Of a DNA stretch of 36,116 nt, positions 7,906 to 15,751 are shown one piece after another (positions within the stretch are counted from its first letter, which is position 1; each line of letters begins with the position of its first letter). The translations under genes and the position numbers were made by a program. The notes beneath the pieces were generated by a model. The model ran no database searches. It was not told where the DNA came from and saw only the letters and a program-made list of their open reading frames with translations. This DNA comes from an uncultured bacterium (GTDB taxonomy: Bacteria > Verrucomicrobiota > Kiritimatiellia > CAIKKV01 > CAITUY01): assembly GCA_903908715.1 (NCBI GenBank), contig CAIVSY010000027.1, forward strand, positions 1 to 36,116. The letters run 5' to 3'.

Positions 7906-8427
7906 TCACAGCGTTGATTCTCCAGAGACGGGCACAGGGCTCAGGGCGGTTGCCGATTCGAGAAAGAGGCGCGGTCTGCGATCCCGGTCGGGCGACATAT
8001 GGCCGGTCGCCTGGAGGATTGCACCTTTCGCGGGAATGCGGCCCTGTTCAACGAGATCACGGGCAACCTGTCGCGTTGCGGAAACGGTGATCTGGCCGCT
8101 GCGATCGGCGAGCTTGAAGCGCACATGGGTGGGGACCCCCTTGTGATAATCGATGCTTGGCTTGGAAGAAAGGGAACCGACGACTCGTGTCCGGCCGATC
8201 CGGCCCGGAGTCAATTCGCCGATGGGGGTCACTTGTAACGATGTATGTGCAGCCCAGAGCCAGAGCAGGGCGATGCCCGTGAAGGCGATCCCCATGGTGG
8301 CCCGGCGGAGGGGATGCAGGAACCTGTGCTTGGGCAGAGCGATTTCACAGAACGGGCATTCCAGGGCGGGTCCTGTGTAGCGTCCACAGGCGGGGCAGTG
8401 GGCCGGTTGGGTGTGGATGTGCGGCAT
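7906..8427 (-). CDS. Zinc-ribbon, single-TM, OB-fold-like membrane protein
   Basis: The 173-residue product starts with a four-cysteine zinc ribbon: C11, C14, C24 and C27 in CPACGRYTGPALECPFC. One membrane helix follows at about residues 45-63 (ATMGIAFTGIALLWLWAAH). Residues 70-155 look like an OB fold: a GRTRVVGSLSSKPS strand, then HVRFKLADRSGQITVSA and GAILQATGHMS. The layout predicts a cytoplasmic ribbon and an OB domain outside the membrane. I chose the ATG at 8427 because the alternative TTG at 8448 lies inside the upstream gene. No function is known to me; OB domains bind nucleic acid, sugars or proteins, so none is assigned. The neighbours (CBS protein upstream, hpt downstream) do not settle it. 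Confidence 0.78.
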   Translation of the reverse strand: MPHIHTQPAHCPACGRYTGPALECPFCEIALPKHRFLHPLRRATMGIAFTGIALLWLWAAHTSLQVTPIGELTPGRIGRTRVVGSLSSKPSIDYHKGVPTHVRFKLADRSGQITVSATRQVARDLVEQGRIPAKGAILQATGHMSPDRDRRPRLFLESATALSPVPVSGESTL

Positions 8428-8431
8428 GGCT

Positions 8432-9403
8432 CTAGATTTTTCCCACAATCTGATCGAGTATGTTCTGGCTTGTGATCAGGCCGGAGATCTCGGTCGGCGA
8501 TCTGCCTACCAGGCAAACGGCCTGACGCCTGAGCTGCAGGCGGGAAAACACTTCGACCATCGGCAGGGTGTCCGGGACCAGCAGGAGGGGGCGGACGAAT
8601 GATGCCAGCGAGAAATTACGGGGGTCCCCTTCGTAGGAAACCACATCGAAGAAGTTCGCGGTTCCGATGAAAGCGCCAGAAGCCGTATCCAGTACGGGCA
8701 GGCGTGTGTGGTTGGATTCACGGACCTTGGCGAAGAACTCCCCGGGCGTGGCGGATGCGTGAATGGTGTGGATGTCTTTCCTGGGAATCATGATGTCGGC
8801 GGCTGTCTGGTTAGACAAGTCCAGGACCCGGCGGATCATGATTCTTTGTTTCGGGGAAAGGACCCCGTGTTCCGCACTTTCCCGGGCCAGCATATCGATT
8901 TCATCCTTGGTGGCAAACAACTGGCGCGGTCCATCCGTCTTGACGGCTGAGGGGAGCAGCCACTGCGTCAGCCAGTTGATGGCGGTGTAGAACGGCCGGA
9001 GCATGGTGGCGCTCCAGTACAGCGGGGATGCATACAGGCGGCAGCGGCGCAGCGGTTGGCTTTGGAACCAGGCTTTCGGGATGTATTCGGAAAAGATCAG
9101 GATCAGGATGGTGGTCAGCGCGCCCATGGCGATTTCGCCGCCTGTCCCCATGATTTCCCTTCCCATGCTGGCCGCCACAATGGATGCGACAATGACGCAG
9201 AGGTTGGTGCCCACCAGAGTGGTACCCAGCAGGATATCCGGCTTCTCCAGGAAACGTTCGAGGATCCGGGCGGGTCTGTCGCCCTGTTCCGCCAGATGAC
9301 GAAGGCGCATTCGGTGGATGGAGATGATACCCGTTTCAATTCCGGCAAAGAAGGCGGCCCCGCCCATGCAGAAGAGGATGACGATGATATCGGAGAAGAT
9401 CAC
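8432..9403 (-). CDS. DUF21/CBS-domain membrane protein (CNNM-related), short paralogue
   Basis: This 323-residue protein belongs to the DUF21-CBS family (CNNM/CorC relatives), linked to magnesium or cobalt movement in several bacteria. The N-terminal DUF21 region has three to four membrane helices and the family stretch FFAGIETGIISIHRMRLRHL. Two CBS domains follow from about residue 190, including DIMIPRKDIHTIHASATPGEFF and SRLPVLD-like repeats. The CorC_HlyC domain found at the C-terminus of many relatives is missing; the protein ends GLITSQNILDQIVGKI. The GTG start overlaps the stop of the upstream paralogue (GTGA at 9400-9403). The pair probably arose by tandem duplication, and the two products may form a heteromer. 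Transport substrate is inference. Confidence 0.88.
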   Translation of the reverse strand: MIFSDIIVILFCMGGAAFFAGIETGIISIHRMRLRHLAEQGDRPARILERFLEKPDILLGTTLVGTNLCVIVASIVAASMGREIMGTGGEIAMGALTTILILIFSEYIPKAWFQSQPLRRCRLYASPLYWSATMLRPFYTAINWLTQWLLPSAVKTDGPRQLFATKDEIDMLARESAEHGVLSPKQRIMIRRVLDLSNQTAADIMIPRKDIHTIHASATPGEFFAKVRESNHTRLPVLDTASGAFIGTANFFDVVSYEGDPRNFSLASFVRPLLLVPDTLPMVEVFSRLQLRRQAVCLVGRSPTEISGLITSQNILDQIVGKI

Positions 9404-10656
9404 AGGCTCACCTCCTCCTGCGGTTCCGGCATCTGCTGTTTTTCGATCTGCACGAGGATGATCCTGTGTTTGCGCATTTTCAGAACGGTCACCCGGCATC
9501 CTTGGGCTGTGACCGAGTCGCCGGTTTTCGGGATGCGACCCGCATGGGCGGTGATCCAGCCGGCAATGCGGTCGACGCCTTCCGATTCCAGGTTCAGGTC
9601 GAGATCATAATTGATCTGCTCCAGGCTGGTGCTTCCATTCACAAGCCAGCGGTCCTGTCCGGCCGGCTCGATGCTTGTGGCCGTTTCGGCGGGTGTCTCG
9701 CCGCTGATTTGGGCCACTTCATCCTGGATGTCCCCGCGTGTGATCAGGCCGGCGGTGCCGCCGTATTCGTCGATCACGATAGCCAGGCGTTTTGACTGTT
9801 GCTGGAACATGGTCAGGAGGCTGTCCAGCGGGGCGGTGTCCGGGACATAGAAATGGGGAGACATGGCGGCATGGACGCCGGGTGCGGGATTCAGAAGGTA
9901 TTGTGCGACATCCAGGAAACCTTCGATATGATCCATGTCGTCCCTGTAGACAGGAAGGAATCGGAAACGGGCTTTTTGGCAAGTTACAGGATACCTCGCC
10001 GGGTCGCCGTTGATGTCGATGCCGATCAGGTCCACGCGGGGGGTCATCACATCGCGTGCCTTCAAGGTTTCCAGGCGGATGATACCGTCGACCATGGTCC
10101 GTTCCTCCTTGGAGAGGATGCCTTCCTCATGGCCGACGTCGACGGCTGTCAGCAGTTCATCTTCTGTGAGGGCGGTTCGGCCCGGGGTCAGGTGCTTGGG
10201 GAACCAGCCGGTGATGCGAGCCAGCAAGATCCGGAACGGGGTGAGCAGCCAGGTCAGGCCATGGAGCAGGGGCAGGTAGTAGCGGGCGAGGGTTTCCGGT
10301 CTTCGCACGGCCAGGCGTTTCGGGGTGACTTCTCCGAAAATGATGACGAGAAGGGTCATTACGGGGATGGCGATGGCTTCCCCGTACGGGTGGAAGAAAT
10401 GATCGGCCAGGATGTAGCCGAGGTCGGCTGCGGCGACATTTACAAGGGTGTTGCCGATGAGAAGGCTTGAAAGGATGGTTGTCGGGGTAGCCAGCAGTTG
10501 CTCGATCTGGCGGGCTGCCTTTGGGTGGTTCCGGCGGATCCGGTGGATCTGCATCGGGGAAAGCGAGAACAGGGCTGTTTCCGCGCTGGAGAAGAAAGCG
10601 GAAAGGCCCAGAAGAGCAGCAAGAACGCAGAACTGTATCGTCACGACCAGAGTCAT
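9400..10656 (-). CDS. DUF21/CBS/CorC_HlyC-domain membrane protein
   Basis: The 418-residue protein has the complete layout of the HlyC/CorC family. DUF21 occupies about residues 1-185 (AFFSSAETALFSLSPMQIHRI, and FGEVTPKRLAVRRPE, which is characteristic). The paired CBS domains lie at about 200-325 (KARDVMTPRVDLIGID, then KRLAIVIDEYGGTAGLITRGDI). A C-terminal CorC_HlyC domain follows (GWITAHAGRIPKTGDSV...ILVQIE). Members act in the inner membrane in divalent-cation homeostasis; the substrate here is not known. The ATG at 10656 was chosen because DUF21 begins there; a longer open frame upstream would be Pro/Arg-rich and cross the promoter. It is the first gene of the seven-gene minus-strand operon. 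Confidence 0.92.
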   Translation of the reverse strand: MTLVVTIQFCVLAALLGLSAFFSSAETALFSLSPMQIHRIRRNHPKAARQIEQLLATPTTILSSLLIGNTLVNVAAADLGYILADHFFHPYGEAIAIPVMTLLVIIFGEVTPKRLAVRRPETLARYYLPLLHGLTWLLTPFRILLARITGWFPKHLTPGRTALTEDELLTAVDVGHEEGILSKEERTMVDGIIRLETLKARDVMTPRVDLIGIDINGDPARYPVTCQKARFRFLPVYRDDMDHIEGFLDVAQYLLNPAPGVHAAMSPHFYVPDTAPLDSLLTMFQQQSKRLAIVIDEYGGTAGLITRGDIQDEVAQISGETPAETATSIEPAGQDRWLVNGSTSLEQINYDLDLNLESEGVDRIAGWITAHAGRIPKTGDSVTAQGCRVTVLKMRKHRIILVQIEKQQMPEPQEEVSL

Positions 10657-10680
10657 AAGGTACCAGTCAGGTACGTTTTG

Positions 10681-10709
10681 ATTACACGGTGCCCCAAGGC
10701 AAATGTCAA
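10681..10709 (-). promoter_or_regulatory. Sigma70-type promoter of the minus-strand CBS/hpt/CDF operon
   Basis: Read on the minus strand, TTGACA (10709-10704) and TGTAAT (10686-10681) are separated by exactly 17 bp. The -35 box is a perfect consensus and the -10 box matches five of six. The predicted start point lies about 17 bases before the ATG at 10656. This is the best promoter match I found in the window. The rest of the 265-bp gap to the divergent gene shows no further clear feature. Confidence 0.65.
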
Positions 10710-10921
10710 ACGAAATGGCAGGGTGCTGGGAGGGTGATCTCGCCGGGAGCGCCGGGGACGTCTGGTTTTCCGGCAGGACAAGGCCCGCGGGATGCCGCCG
10801 GGTGCAGTTGTTTTTTCTCGGTATTGGATTCGGCGTGTGGTAAGCGTCTACCCCTGCAGGCGGGAGTGGTGGTTGGATATCCCGGCCGATGCAGAGGGGC
10901 GTTCCGGGAAGGAGTAGCAGG

Positions 10922-12070
10922 ATGAGCAAGGTAAGGCTTGGGGTTATCGGTGTCGGGGGAATGGGTAAGTTTCATGTCGGCAACATCCAGAAGGCCAGGG
11001 ATGTTCAGTTGACGGCGGTCTGCGACATCGTCCGGGAGCGGGCTGATGAGGTGGCCGCATCACAGAAGTGCGCCGCCTATTCCGACCACAAGGAGCTGAT
11101 CCGGGCCGGCGTTTGTGATGCGGTGATGATAGTGACCCCGCACTATGCGCATACGACCATCGGCATCGACATGCTCAAGGCGGGTCTGCATGTCCTTGTG
11201 GAGAAGCCGATTTCCGTGCACAAGGCCGATTGTGAGAGGCTGATTGCCGCGCACAAGAACAGGAAACAGGTGTTTGCCGCGATGTTTAACCAGAGGACGG
11301 ACCCGCATTACGGGGCCTTGCGTTCCCTGATTCAGCAGGGGCAACTGGGCAAGTTAGACCGTGTGACCTGGGTGATCACCGACTGGTTCCGTTCGGAGGC
11401 CTACTATGCGTCCGGCGGTTGGCGGGCGACATGGGCCGGGGAGGGGGGCGGGGTGTTGTTGAACCAGTGTCCGCACAACCTGGATCTCTGGCAGTGGATG
11501 TTCGGGATGCCGGACCATGTGCGCGCGTTCTGCCATATCGGCCGGAAGCATAACATTGAGGTGGAGGATGAAGTCACCGCCGTGCTGGAGTACGACAACG
11601 GGTGTATGGGGACATTCATCACCTCGACGGGGGAAGCGCCCGGCACCAACCGGCTGGAGGTGGCGGGGGAACACGGCAAAGTGGTGGTGGAAGGCGGCGA
11701 GGTTCGTTTTACCCGGAATACGGTATCCGCGAATGAGTTCCTGAAGACGACCCCGGAGAGCTTTGCGCGCCCGGAGGTGTGGAACTGCCAGATTCCGGTA
11801 TCCGGTAACGGAGGGCAGCACATGGAAGTCCTGCAGAATTTCATAGATGCCATTGCGTCCGGCTGTCCGTTGATCGCGCCTGCGGCGGAGGGGATCCGGT
11901 CTGTCGAACTGGGGAATGCGATGCTGTATTCTTCTGAGACAGGGAAGACGGTGGATCTGCCCTTGAACGGTTCCGCCTATGAGCGGATGTTGAAGCAGAA
12001 GATCCGCGACTCCCGCTTCATCAAGCGGACGCGCCAGGTGAAGACCACCGGCATGAAGGGGTCCTTCTAG
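10922..12070 (+). CDS. Gfo/Idh/MocA family oxidoreductase
   Basis: This 382-residue protein is an NAD(P)-dependent sugar or inositol dehydrogenase of the Gfo/Idh/MocA family. The Rossmann motif GVGGMG is at residues 10-15 and the family's EKP motif at 94-96 (LVEKPISVHK). The catalytic-type block GGGVLLNQCPHNLDLWQWMFG occurs in the middle, with the His in CPHNLDLW that usually aids catalysis. It is a single-gene unit. The ATG at 10922 has a perfect AAGGAG seven bases upstream, which decides against the longer frame. A hairpin follows the stop codon. The family is very numerous in PVC bacteria that use plant or mucin glycans, but the substrate cannot be deduced here. Confidence 0.93.
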   Translation: MSKVRLGVIGVGGMGKFHVGNIQKARDVQLTAVCDIVRERADEVAASQKCAAYSDHKELIRAGVCDAVMIVTPHYAHTTIGIDMLKAGLHVLVEKPISVHKADCERLIAAHKNRKQVFAAMFNQRTDPHYGALRSLIQQGQLGKLDRVTWVITDWFRSEAYYASGGWRATWAGEGGGVLLNQCPHNLDLWQWMFGMPDHVRAFCHIGRKHNIEVEDEVTAVLEYDNGCMGTFITSTGEAPGTNRLEVAGEHGKVVVEGGEVRFTRNTVSANEFLKTTPESFARPEVWNCQIPVSGNGGQHMEVLQNFIDAIASGCPLIAPAAEGIRSVELGNAMLYSSETGKTVDLPLNGSAYERMLKQKIRDSRFIKRTRQVKTTGMKGSF

Positions 12071-12072
12071 GA

Positions 12073-12099
12073 CCGCAGGGGAGAGCCTGCGGCAGGGGT
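12073..12099. terminator. Hairpin between convergent genes, probable terminator
   Basis: CCGCAGG (12073-12079) pairs perfectly with CCTGCGG (12086-12092) around a 6-base loop, starting two bases after the oxidoreductase stop codon. A short GGGGTTTTG follows. The 75-bp gap lies between convergent genes, so a terminator is expected; the T run is short. Confidence 0.5.
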
Positions 12100-12145
12100 T
12101 TTGCGTACAGGCGGCCGGATCAAACCGTACCCGGGACGGCGTTCG

Positions 12146-13033
12146 TCATGCCGGGTCGCGATATCGGCGGGTCAGGTCGCTGTAGGCGTCGATCCGCCGG
12201 TCGCGCAGGAACGGCCAGATTCGCCGGACGTTTTCGGTGCGGTGGGCATCCAGTTCCACCAGCAGGGTCGACTCCTTGTCGTCCGGCGCCTGGCAGAGGC
12301 ATTCGCCCTGCGGGCCGGTGGCGAATGAGTTCCCCCAGAACTGGATTCCGCCCCGGCCTGAGGGGGATGGCTCGAATCCCACCCGGTTAACACTCAGGAC
12401 CGGGAGTCCGTTTGCGATGGCGTGGCCCCGCTGCACGGTGACCCAGGCATCCAGTTGGCGTTGTTTTTCCGAGAGTTCATCTGAAGGTTCCCAGCCGATG
12501 GCTGTGGGGTAGATCAGGAGATCGGCTCCATCCAGGGCCATCAGGCGGGCTGCCTCGGGATACCACTGGTCCCAGCAGACCAGGATGCCCAGCCTGCCGA
12601 CCGATGTCGGGATGGCGTGGAACCCGAGGTCGCCGGGGGTGAAGTAGAATTTCTCGTAGTAGGCGGGATCGTCGGGGATATGCATCTTGCGGTAGCGTCC
12701 GGCAAGGCTGCCGTCCTTTTCGAACACCACCGCCGTGTTGTGGTAGAGGCCGGCGGCGCGCCGTTCGAAGAAAGAGCAGACCAGTACGATGCCCGCTTCG
12801 CGGGCGGCGGAAGCATACCGTTCTGAGGCAGGGCCGGGCAGAGGCTGCGCGAGCCGGCAGAGGGCGGGATCCTCGATCTGGCAGAAATATGGGGTGTCGT
12901 GCAGTTCCGAGAGAACGACCAGTGCGGCGCCCTGTCCGGCGGCCTGGCGGATGGCGGCGAGGTTCCCCGTGATATTGGCTTCGGTGTCGGATCCGTATGC
13001 CCTTTGCAGAAGGGCCGACCTGAGTGTGCTCAT
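12146..13033 (-). CDS. aguB: N-carbamoylputrescine amidase
   Basis: This carbon-nitrogen hydrolase (nitrilase superfamily) cleaves N-carbamoylputrescine to putrescine, CO2 and ammonia. The catalytic triad is visible: E43 in LSELHDTPYF, K116 in RYRKMHIPDD, and C153 in ILVCWDQWYPE. The run HIPDDPAYYEKFYFTPGD is highly characteristic of the AguB branch, as is the 295-residue length. The ATG at 13033 has AAAGGAG eight bases upstream and overlaps the stop of agmatine deiminase (ATGA), so the two steps of the pathway are translationally coupled. A longer start in the same frame would lie within aguA. The context makes this branch assignment stronger than for nitrilases in general. Confidence 0.95.
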   Translation of the reverse strand: MSTLRSALLQRAYGSDTEANITGNLAAIRQAAGQGAALVVLSELHDTPYFCQIEDPALCRLAQPLPGPASERYASAAREAGIVLVCSFFERRAAGLYHNTAVVFEKDGSLAGRYRKMHIPDDPAYYEKFYFTPGDLGFHAIPTSVGRLGILVCWDQWYPEAARLMALDGADLLIYPTAIGWEPSDELSEKQRQLDAWVTVQRGHAIANGLPVLSVNRVGFEPSPSGRGGIQFWGNSFATGPQGECLCQAPDDKESTLLVELDAHRTENVRRIWPFLRDRRIDAYSDLTRRYRDPA

Positions 13034-14058
13034 GAAAGGACTCCTTTGGGAATCTGCATGGTCACGCAATGCAGGGAACCATGCTGGAGGATCAGGCTGG
13101 AACAGTCAATGCCGATGATCCTGCGTCCGGGGTAGGCCTGGCTGACAACGGCCAGGGCGGTTTTGTCGTGCGGGTCGTTATAGGTTGGTACGAGGACACA
13201 GCCGTTCAGGATGAGGAAGTTGGCATAGGATGCCGGGAGGCGGTGGCCGTCCGGGGCATGCCGGGCATCCGGCCAGGGGAGTGCGAGCAGGCGGTAGGGG
13301 TTCCCCGTGGCGGTCCGGAAAGCGCGCAGTTCCTCTTCCATGGCGGCAAAGGCGTGGTAATGCGGGTCATCGGGCTGGTCGCAGGAGACATGGAGAATCG
13401 TATCGTGCGGGGCGAAGCGTGCCAGCATATCCACATGGCCGTCGGTATCATCGCCTTCAAGGTAGCCGTTTTCCAGCCAGAGCACGCGTTCCGCTCCGAG
13501 GAATTGGCGGAGGGCCTGTTCCATGTCCGCGGAGGTCAGGTGCGGATTGCGGTTCGGATGGGCCAGGCAGGAGCGGGTGGTCAGAAGGGTGCCCTGCCCG
13601 TCGCTGTCGATGGCGCCGCCTTCGAGAATGAGGTGCACATGGCGCAGGTGGTGGGCGCCAAAGGTGCCATGCTCCTTGATGGTTCGGGACGCGGCATTAT
13701 CCAGGTCCGCCCGGAACTTTCCGCCCCATCCGTTGAACTGGAAATCCATCAGGACGGGGCGGTGGTTCTCGTACACCGTGATCGGGCCGAAGTCACGCGC
13801 CCATGTATCGTTTGTCAGGAGGGGAATCATGAGGATGCGCTCCTGGACGGCTTCGGTGTGGCGGAGGTGGCGGCGGACCTCGTCGGGCGCGGTTGTAAGC
13901 AGCAGGACGCGTGCATGGTGGCTGGCGTGGGCCATGATGGCGGCGAACGTTTCCTGTACCGGGTGCAGGAAAGGCTTCCAGTCGGTGGCTTCATGAGGCC
14001 AGGCGAGCAGTACGCCGTCCTGTTCCTCCCATTCCGCGGGTAATCTGATCGTGTTCAT
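13030..14058 (-). CDS. aguA: Agmatine deiminase
   Basis: The enzyme hydrolyses agmatine to N-carbamoylputrescine and ammonia, the step before the adjacent amidase. The 342-residue product belongs to the peptidyl-arginine deiminase-like (PAD_porph) family. Landmarks are WEEQDGVLLAWPHEATDW at the start, NDTWARDFGP (D84, D89), ILEGGAIDSDGQGTLLTT (E147), EGDDTDGHVDMLARF (H208), and the catalytic cysteine C331 in HGSLHCVTMQIP. The ATG at 14058 has GGAGG about five bases upstream. No arginine decarboxylase is in the window, so the agmatine source must be encoded elsewhere or taken up. It lies 53 bp behind the glycosyltransferase gene. Confidence 0.95.
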   Translation of the reverse strand: MNTIRLPAEWEEQDGVLLAWPHEATDWKPFLHPVQETFAAIMAHASHHARVLLLTTAPDEVRRHLRHTEAVQERILMIPLLTNDTWARDFGPITVYENHRPVLMDFQFNGWGGKFRADLDNAASRTIKEHGTFGAHHLRHVHLILEGGAIDSDGQGTLLTTRSCLAHPNRNPHLTSADMEQALRQFLGAERVLWLENGYLEGDDTDGHVDMLARFAPHDTILHVSCDQPDDPHYHAFAAMEEELRAFRTATGNPYRLLALPWPDARHAPDGHRLPASYANFLILNGCVLVPTYNDPHDKTALAVVSQAYPGRRIIGIDCSSLILQHGSLHCVTMQIPKGVLS

Positions 14059-14111
14059 GGAGCCTCCGTTCCAGTGTCGGGGGACAAGGATACCGGCCCT
14101 GCTCCCGGGGA

Positions 14112-15221
14112 TCAAGTTCGCAGAGAGCGGCGAAGAAGAGGGGCAAGGAAGTCGGCAATGGCGCCGGCGCCGTTCGGGCGCGAAGGCGGGCGATGGGGGA
14201 GGGCGAGCAACTGGTCGATACATTCCGCCGGGATACCCGTTGCCAGATCCCGGCTGGAAATGGGCAGGGCGTTCATCTCGTTCCGGATAAAGGTAACCAG
14301 GGGCGGCATTTCCGGGTAGTCATCGCGGGCCACATATCCGAACGGGATGCCTGCGTGATAGACTTCAGCCAGCGTGCTGTAACCAACCTTGCCAATGACG
14401 GCATCGGCGGCGTGGACAAGGTCCGGGTGATAGAAATCCGATTGAGGCGGGAGAAGAAGGAGGTTACCCTCCCGCCGGATGGCCGTTCCAGCGGAAGAGG
14501 TGACAAACACAAGGTCTGTTCGTGAGGCAAGATGGGACAGGGGGGGCGGGTGCCGGGTATCGCCGCCAAGAGTCACCAGGACGAGGCGTGAGCCCGGACC
14601 TATGGCCAGGGCCTTGCGTACGGCTGTCCTCGACTGGCGGGGAGGCCTGCCAACAGGGCCTACGGTCAGGTCCGCTTCAGCGGGTTGGCAGACGGGAGCC
14701 GTCTGGATGTGGAGGCTTGCCTGGCTGAAGAGGGTATGGAGGTAGGCGGCGTGCCCGGCGAGACGGGGAAAGGCTTCCGCGTAGGACTGGTAGAGGCGGC
14801 TCCAGACAAAGTTCTCGATCAGAACGGAGGGGACTGCAGCCTCGCGGGCGACAGCGATACCGAGGGGGGCGATATCGCACAGGACGAGCCCGCATCCGGA
14901 CCGCCGGACGATGGCCGAAAGTCTGCCCACGAGTTCGGGCCTGAAAGGCAGAAAGGCGTCCAGACGGCGCACGGTTTCGGGCAGGTCGGAGACGAAGGCG
15001 GATGTCTGGGCGAACCCCACATCGGTCTGTTCGTCGTGGAAATACTTGTTACGGCACCCGGAGGCTTCGAAGAAGCGGGCGGGGGCCGTGGTGAAAAGGT
15101 GCAGCTTGATTCCGGGTTCGCGCTGTTGAAGTGCGGACAGCACGGCGGCAGCCCGGGCGGCATGGCCCAGTCCGTGCGGGGAAATGAAGCAGGCGATATT
15201 CCGCTGGCTGGATCGGCTCAC
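14112..15221 (-). CDS. GT-B type glycosyltransferase (family 28-like)
   Basis: The 369-residue product looks like a GT-B fold glycosyltransferase related to MurG and to predicted family-28 enzymes. The N-terminal CFISPHGLGHAARAAAVLSA corresponds to the glycine/His loop of such enzymes. The C-terminal half carries LVLVTLGGDTR, then VHAADAVIGKVGYSTLAEVYHAGIPFGYV, where the acidic/Gly pattern normally binds the nucleotide sugar. No membrane segments are visible; it is probably cytoplasmic or peripheral. The GTG start lacks a good ribosome site and is 12 bases after the PUR gene, so coupling is likely. It is not MurG itself, since the MurG motifs GGSxGA and GALTV-SE are absent. Acceptor unknown. 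Confidence 0.78.
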   Translation of the reverse strand: MSRSSQRNIACFISPHGLGHAARAAAVLSALQQREPGIKLHLFTTAPARFFEASGCRNKYFHDEQTDVGFAQTSAFVSDLPETVRRLDAFLPFRPELVGRLSAIVRRSGCGLVLCDIAPLGIAVAREAAVPSVLIENFVWSRLYQSYAEAFPRLAGHAAYLHTLFSQASLHIQTAPVCQPAEADLTVGPVGRPPRQSRTAVRKALAIGPGSRLVLVTLGGDTRHPPPLSHLASRTDLVFVTSSAGTAIRREGNLLLLPPQSDFYHPDLVHAADAVIGKVGYSTLAEVYHAGIPFGYVARDDYPEMPPLVTFIRNEMNALPISSRDLATGIPAECIDQLLALPHRPPSRPNGAGAIADFLAPLLRRSLRT

Positions 15222-15233
15222 GGTGGCGCCGGC

Positions 15234-15461
15234 TTATTCCTCGGCAAGCGGCGGGGGGCCGGCCTTGCTGTCGGCGTCGATCAACTCGTTCAGGGCGTCG
15301 CGGAACTGGGTCAATCCCGTGGATGGGATGATGATGCTGTCGCGGCGGCCATTGACATCCTCTGTGATCTTCATGAATCGCCCGCGCGGATTCTGGCGAA
15401 GTGTGAAGTAGAAGAACTTCCGTTCCACCCGGATTTGTGTGTTGTAGATTTCCTCGTCCAT
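15234..15461 (-). CDS. PUR-domain nucleic-acid-binding protein (DUF3276)
   Basis: This small 75-residue protein matches the bacterial PUR-alpha/DUF3276 family. The pattern RKFFYFTLRQNPRGRFMKITED followed by RDSIIIPSTGLTQFRDALNELI is the single-repeat PUR fold. Family members bind single-stranded DNA or RNA; the Borrelia homologue is a regulator. The ATG at 15461 has a very strong GGAGGAGGG upstream, which decides the start over a longer frame that has no ribosome site. The final residues (DADSKAGPPPLAEE) are a disordered tail. It is the first gene of the run leading to the polyamine genes, though no functional link is apparent. Confidence 0.9.
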   Translation of the reverse strand: MDEEIYNTQIRVERKFFYFTLRQNPRGRFMKITEDVNGRRDSIIIPSTGLTQFRDALNELIDADSKAGPPPLAEE

Positions 15462-15577
15462 GGCTTTCCCTCCTCCTTGACCGGCCCGTTCCGCAAACCT
15501 CAACCCGTTCCCCAACCCGTGTTCCGTTTTTCCGGATCGCCGGATCCGAATTGTACGCAACATCCCGGATGGTATCG

Positions 15578-15595
15578 CCTCCGCCCCCGCGGAGG
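15578..15595. repeat. Short hairpin in the divergent PUR/aconitase gap
   Basis: CCTCCGC (15578-15584) and GCGGAGG (15589-15595) form a 7-bp perfect stem with a CCCC loop. It lies about midway in the 290-bp gap between the two divergent genes. It could be a regulatory structure in the leader of the minus-strand PUR gene; no T run follows on either strand. Confidence 0.35.
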
Positions 15596-15693
15596 TTCCT
15601 GTGCCCAGCCTAAATGGCGTTGGTGAGGATATGCTAATCAAAGGCTGTCGGAAGTCAATAGCCGGACTTGTGCGGGTGGCCGCGCATTCGGGA

Positions 15694-15722
15694 TTGAACC
15701 GGCCGCCGGATGTTCCTATGCT
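15694..15722 (+). promoter_or_regulatory. Candidate promoter of the acn-icd genes
   Basis: TTGAAC (15694-15699) and TATGCT (15717-15722) are spaced by 17 bp, each matching four of six consensus bases. The ribosome site GGAGGGGAG and the aconitase ATG at 15752 follow at a suitable distance. Confidence 0.4.
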
Positions 15723-15751
15723 TTACGCCATCTCTTGGAGGGGAGTTGATC

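Noticed and set aside
10889-10922. Earlier in-frame start for the Gfo/Idh/MocA protein.
   Set aside because: The ATG at 10922 has a perfect AAGGAG at seven bases and the Rossmann fold begins just after it.
14112-15221. MurG (peptidoglycan glycosyltransferase).
   Set aside because: The MurG glycine-rich and C-terminal motifs are missing, and no cell-wall genes are nearby.
15462-15751. tRNA, riboswitch or small-RNA gene in the largest intergenic gap.
   Set aside because: No cloverleaf or known aptamer pattern could be found; only a 7-bp hairpin and a promoter candidate are visible.
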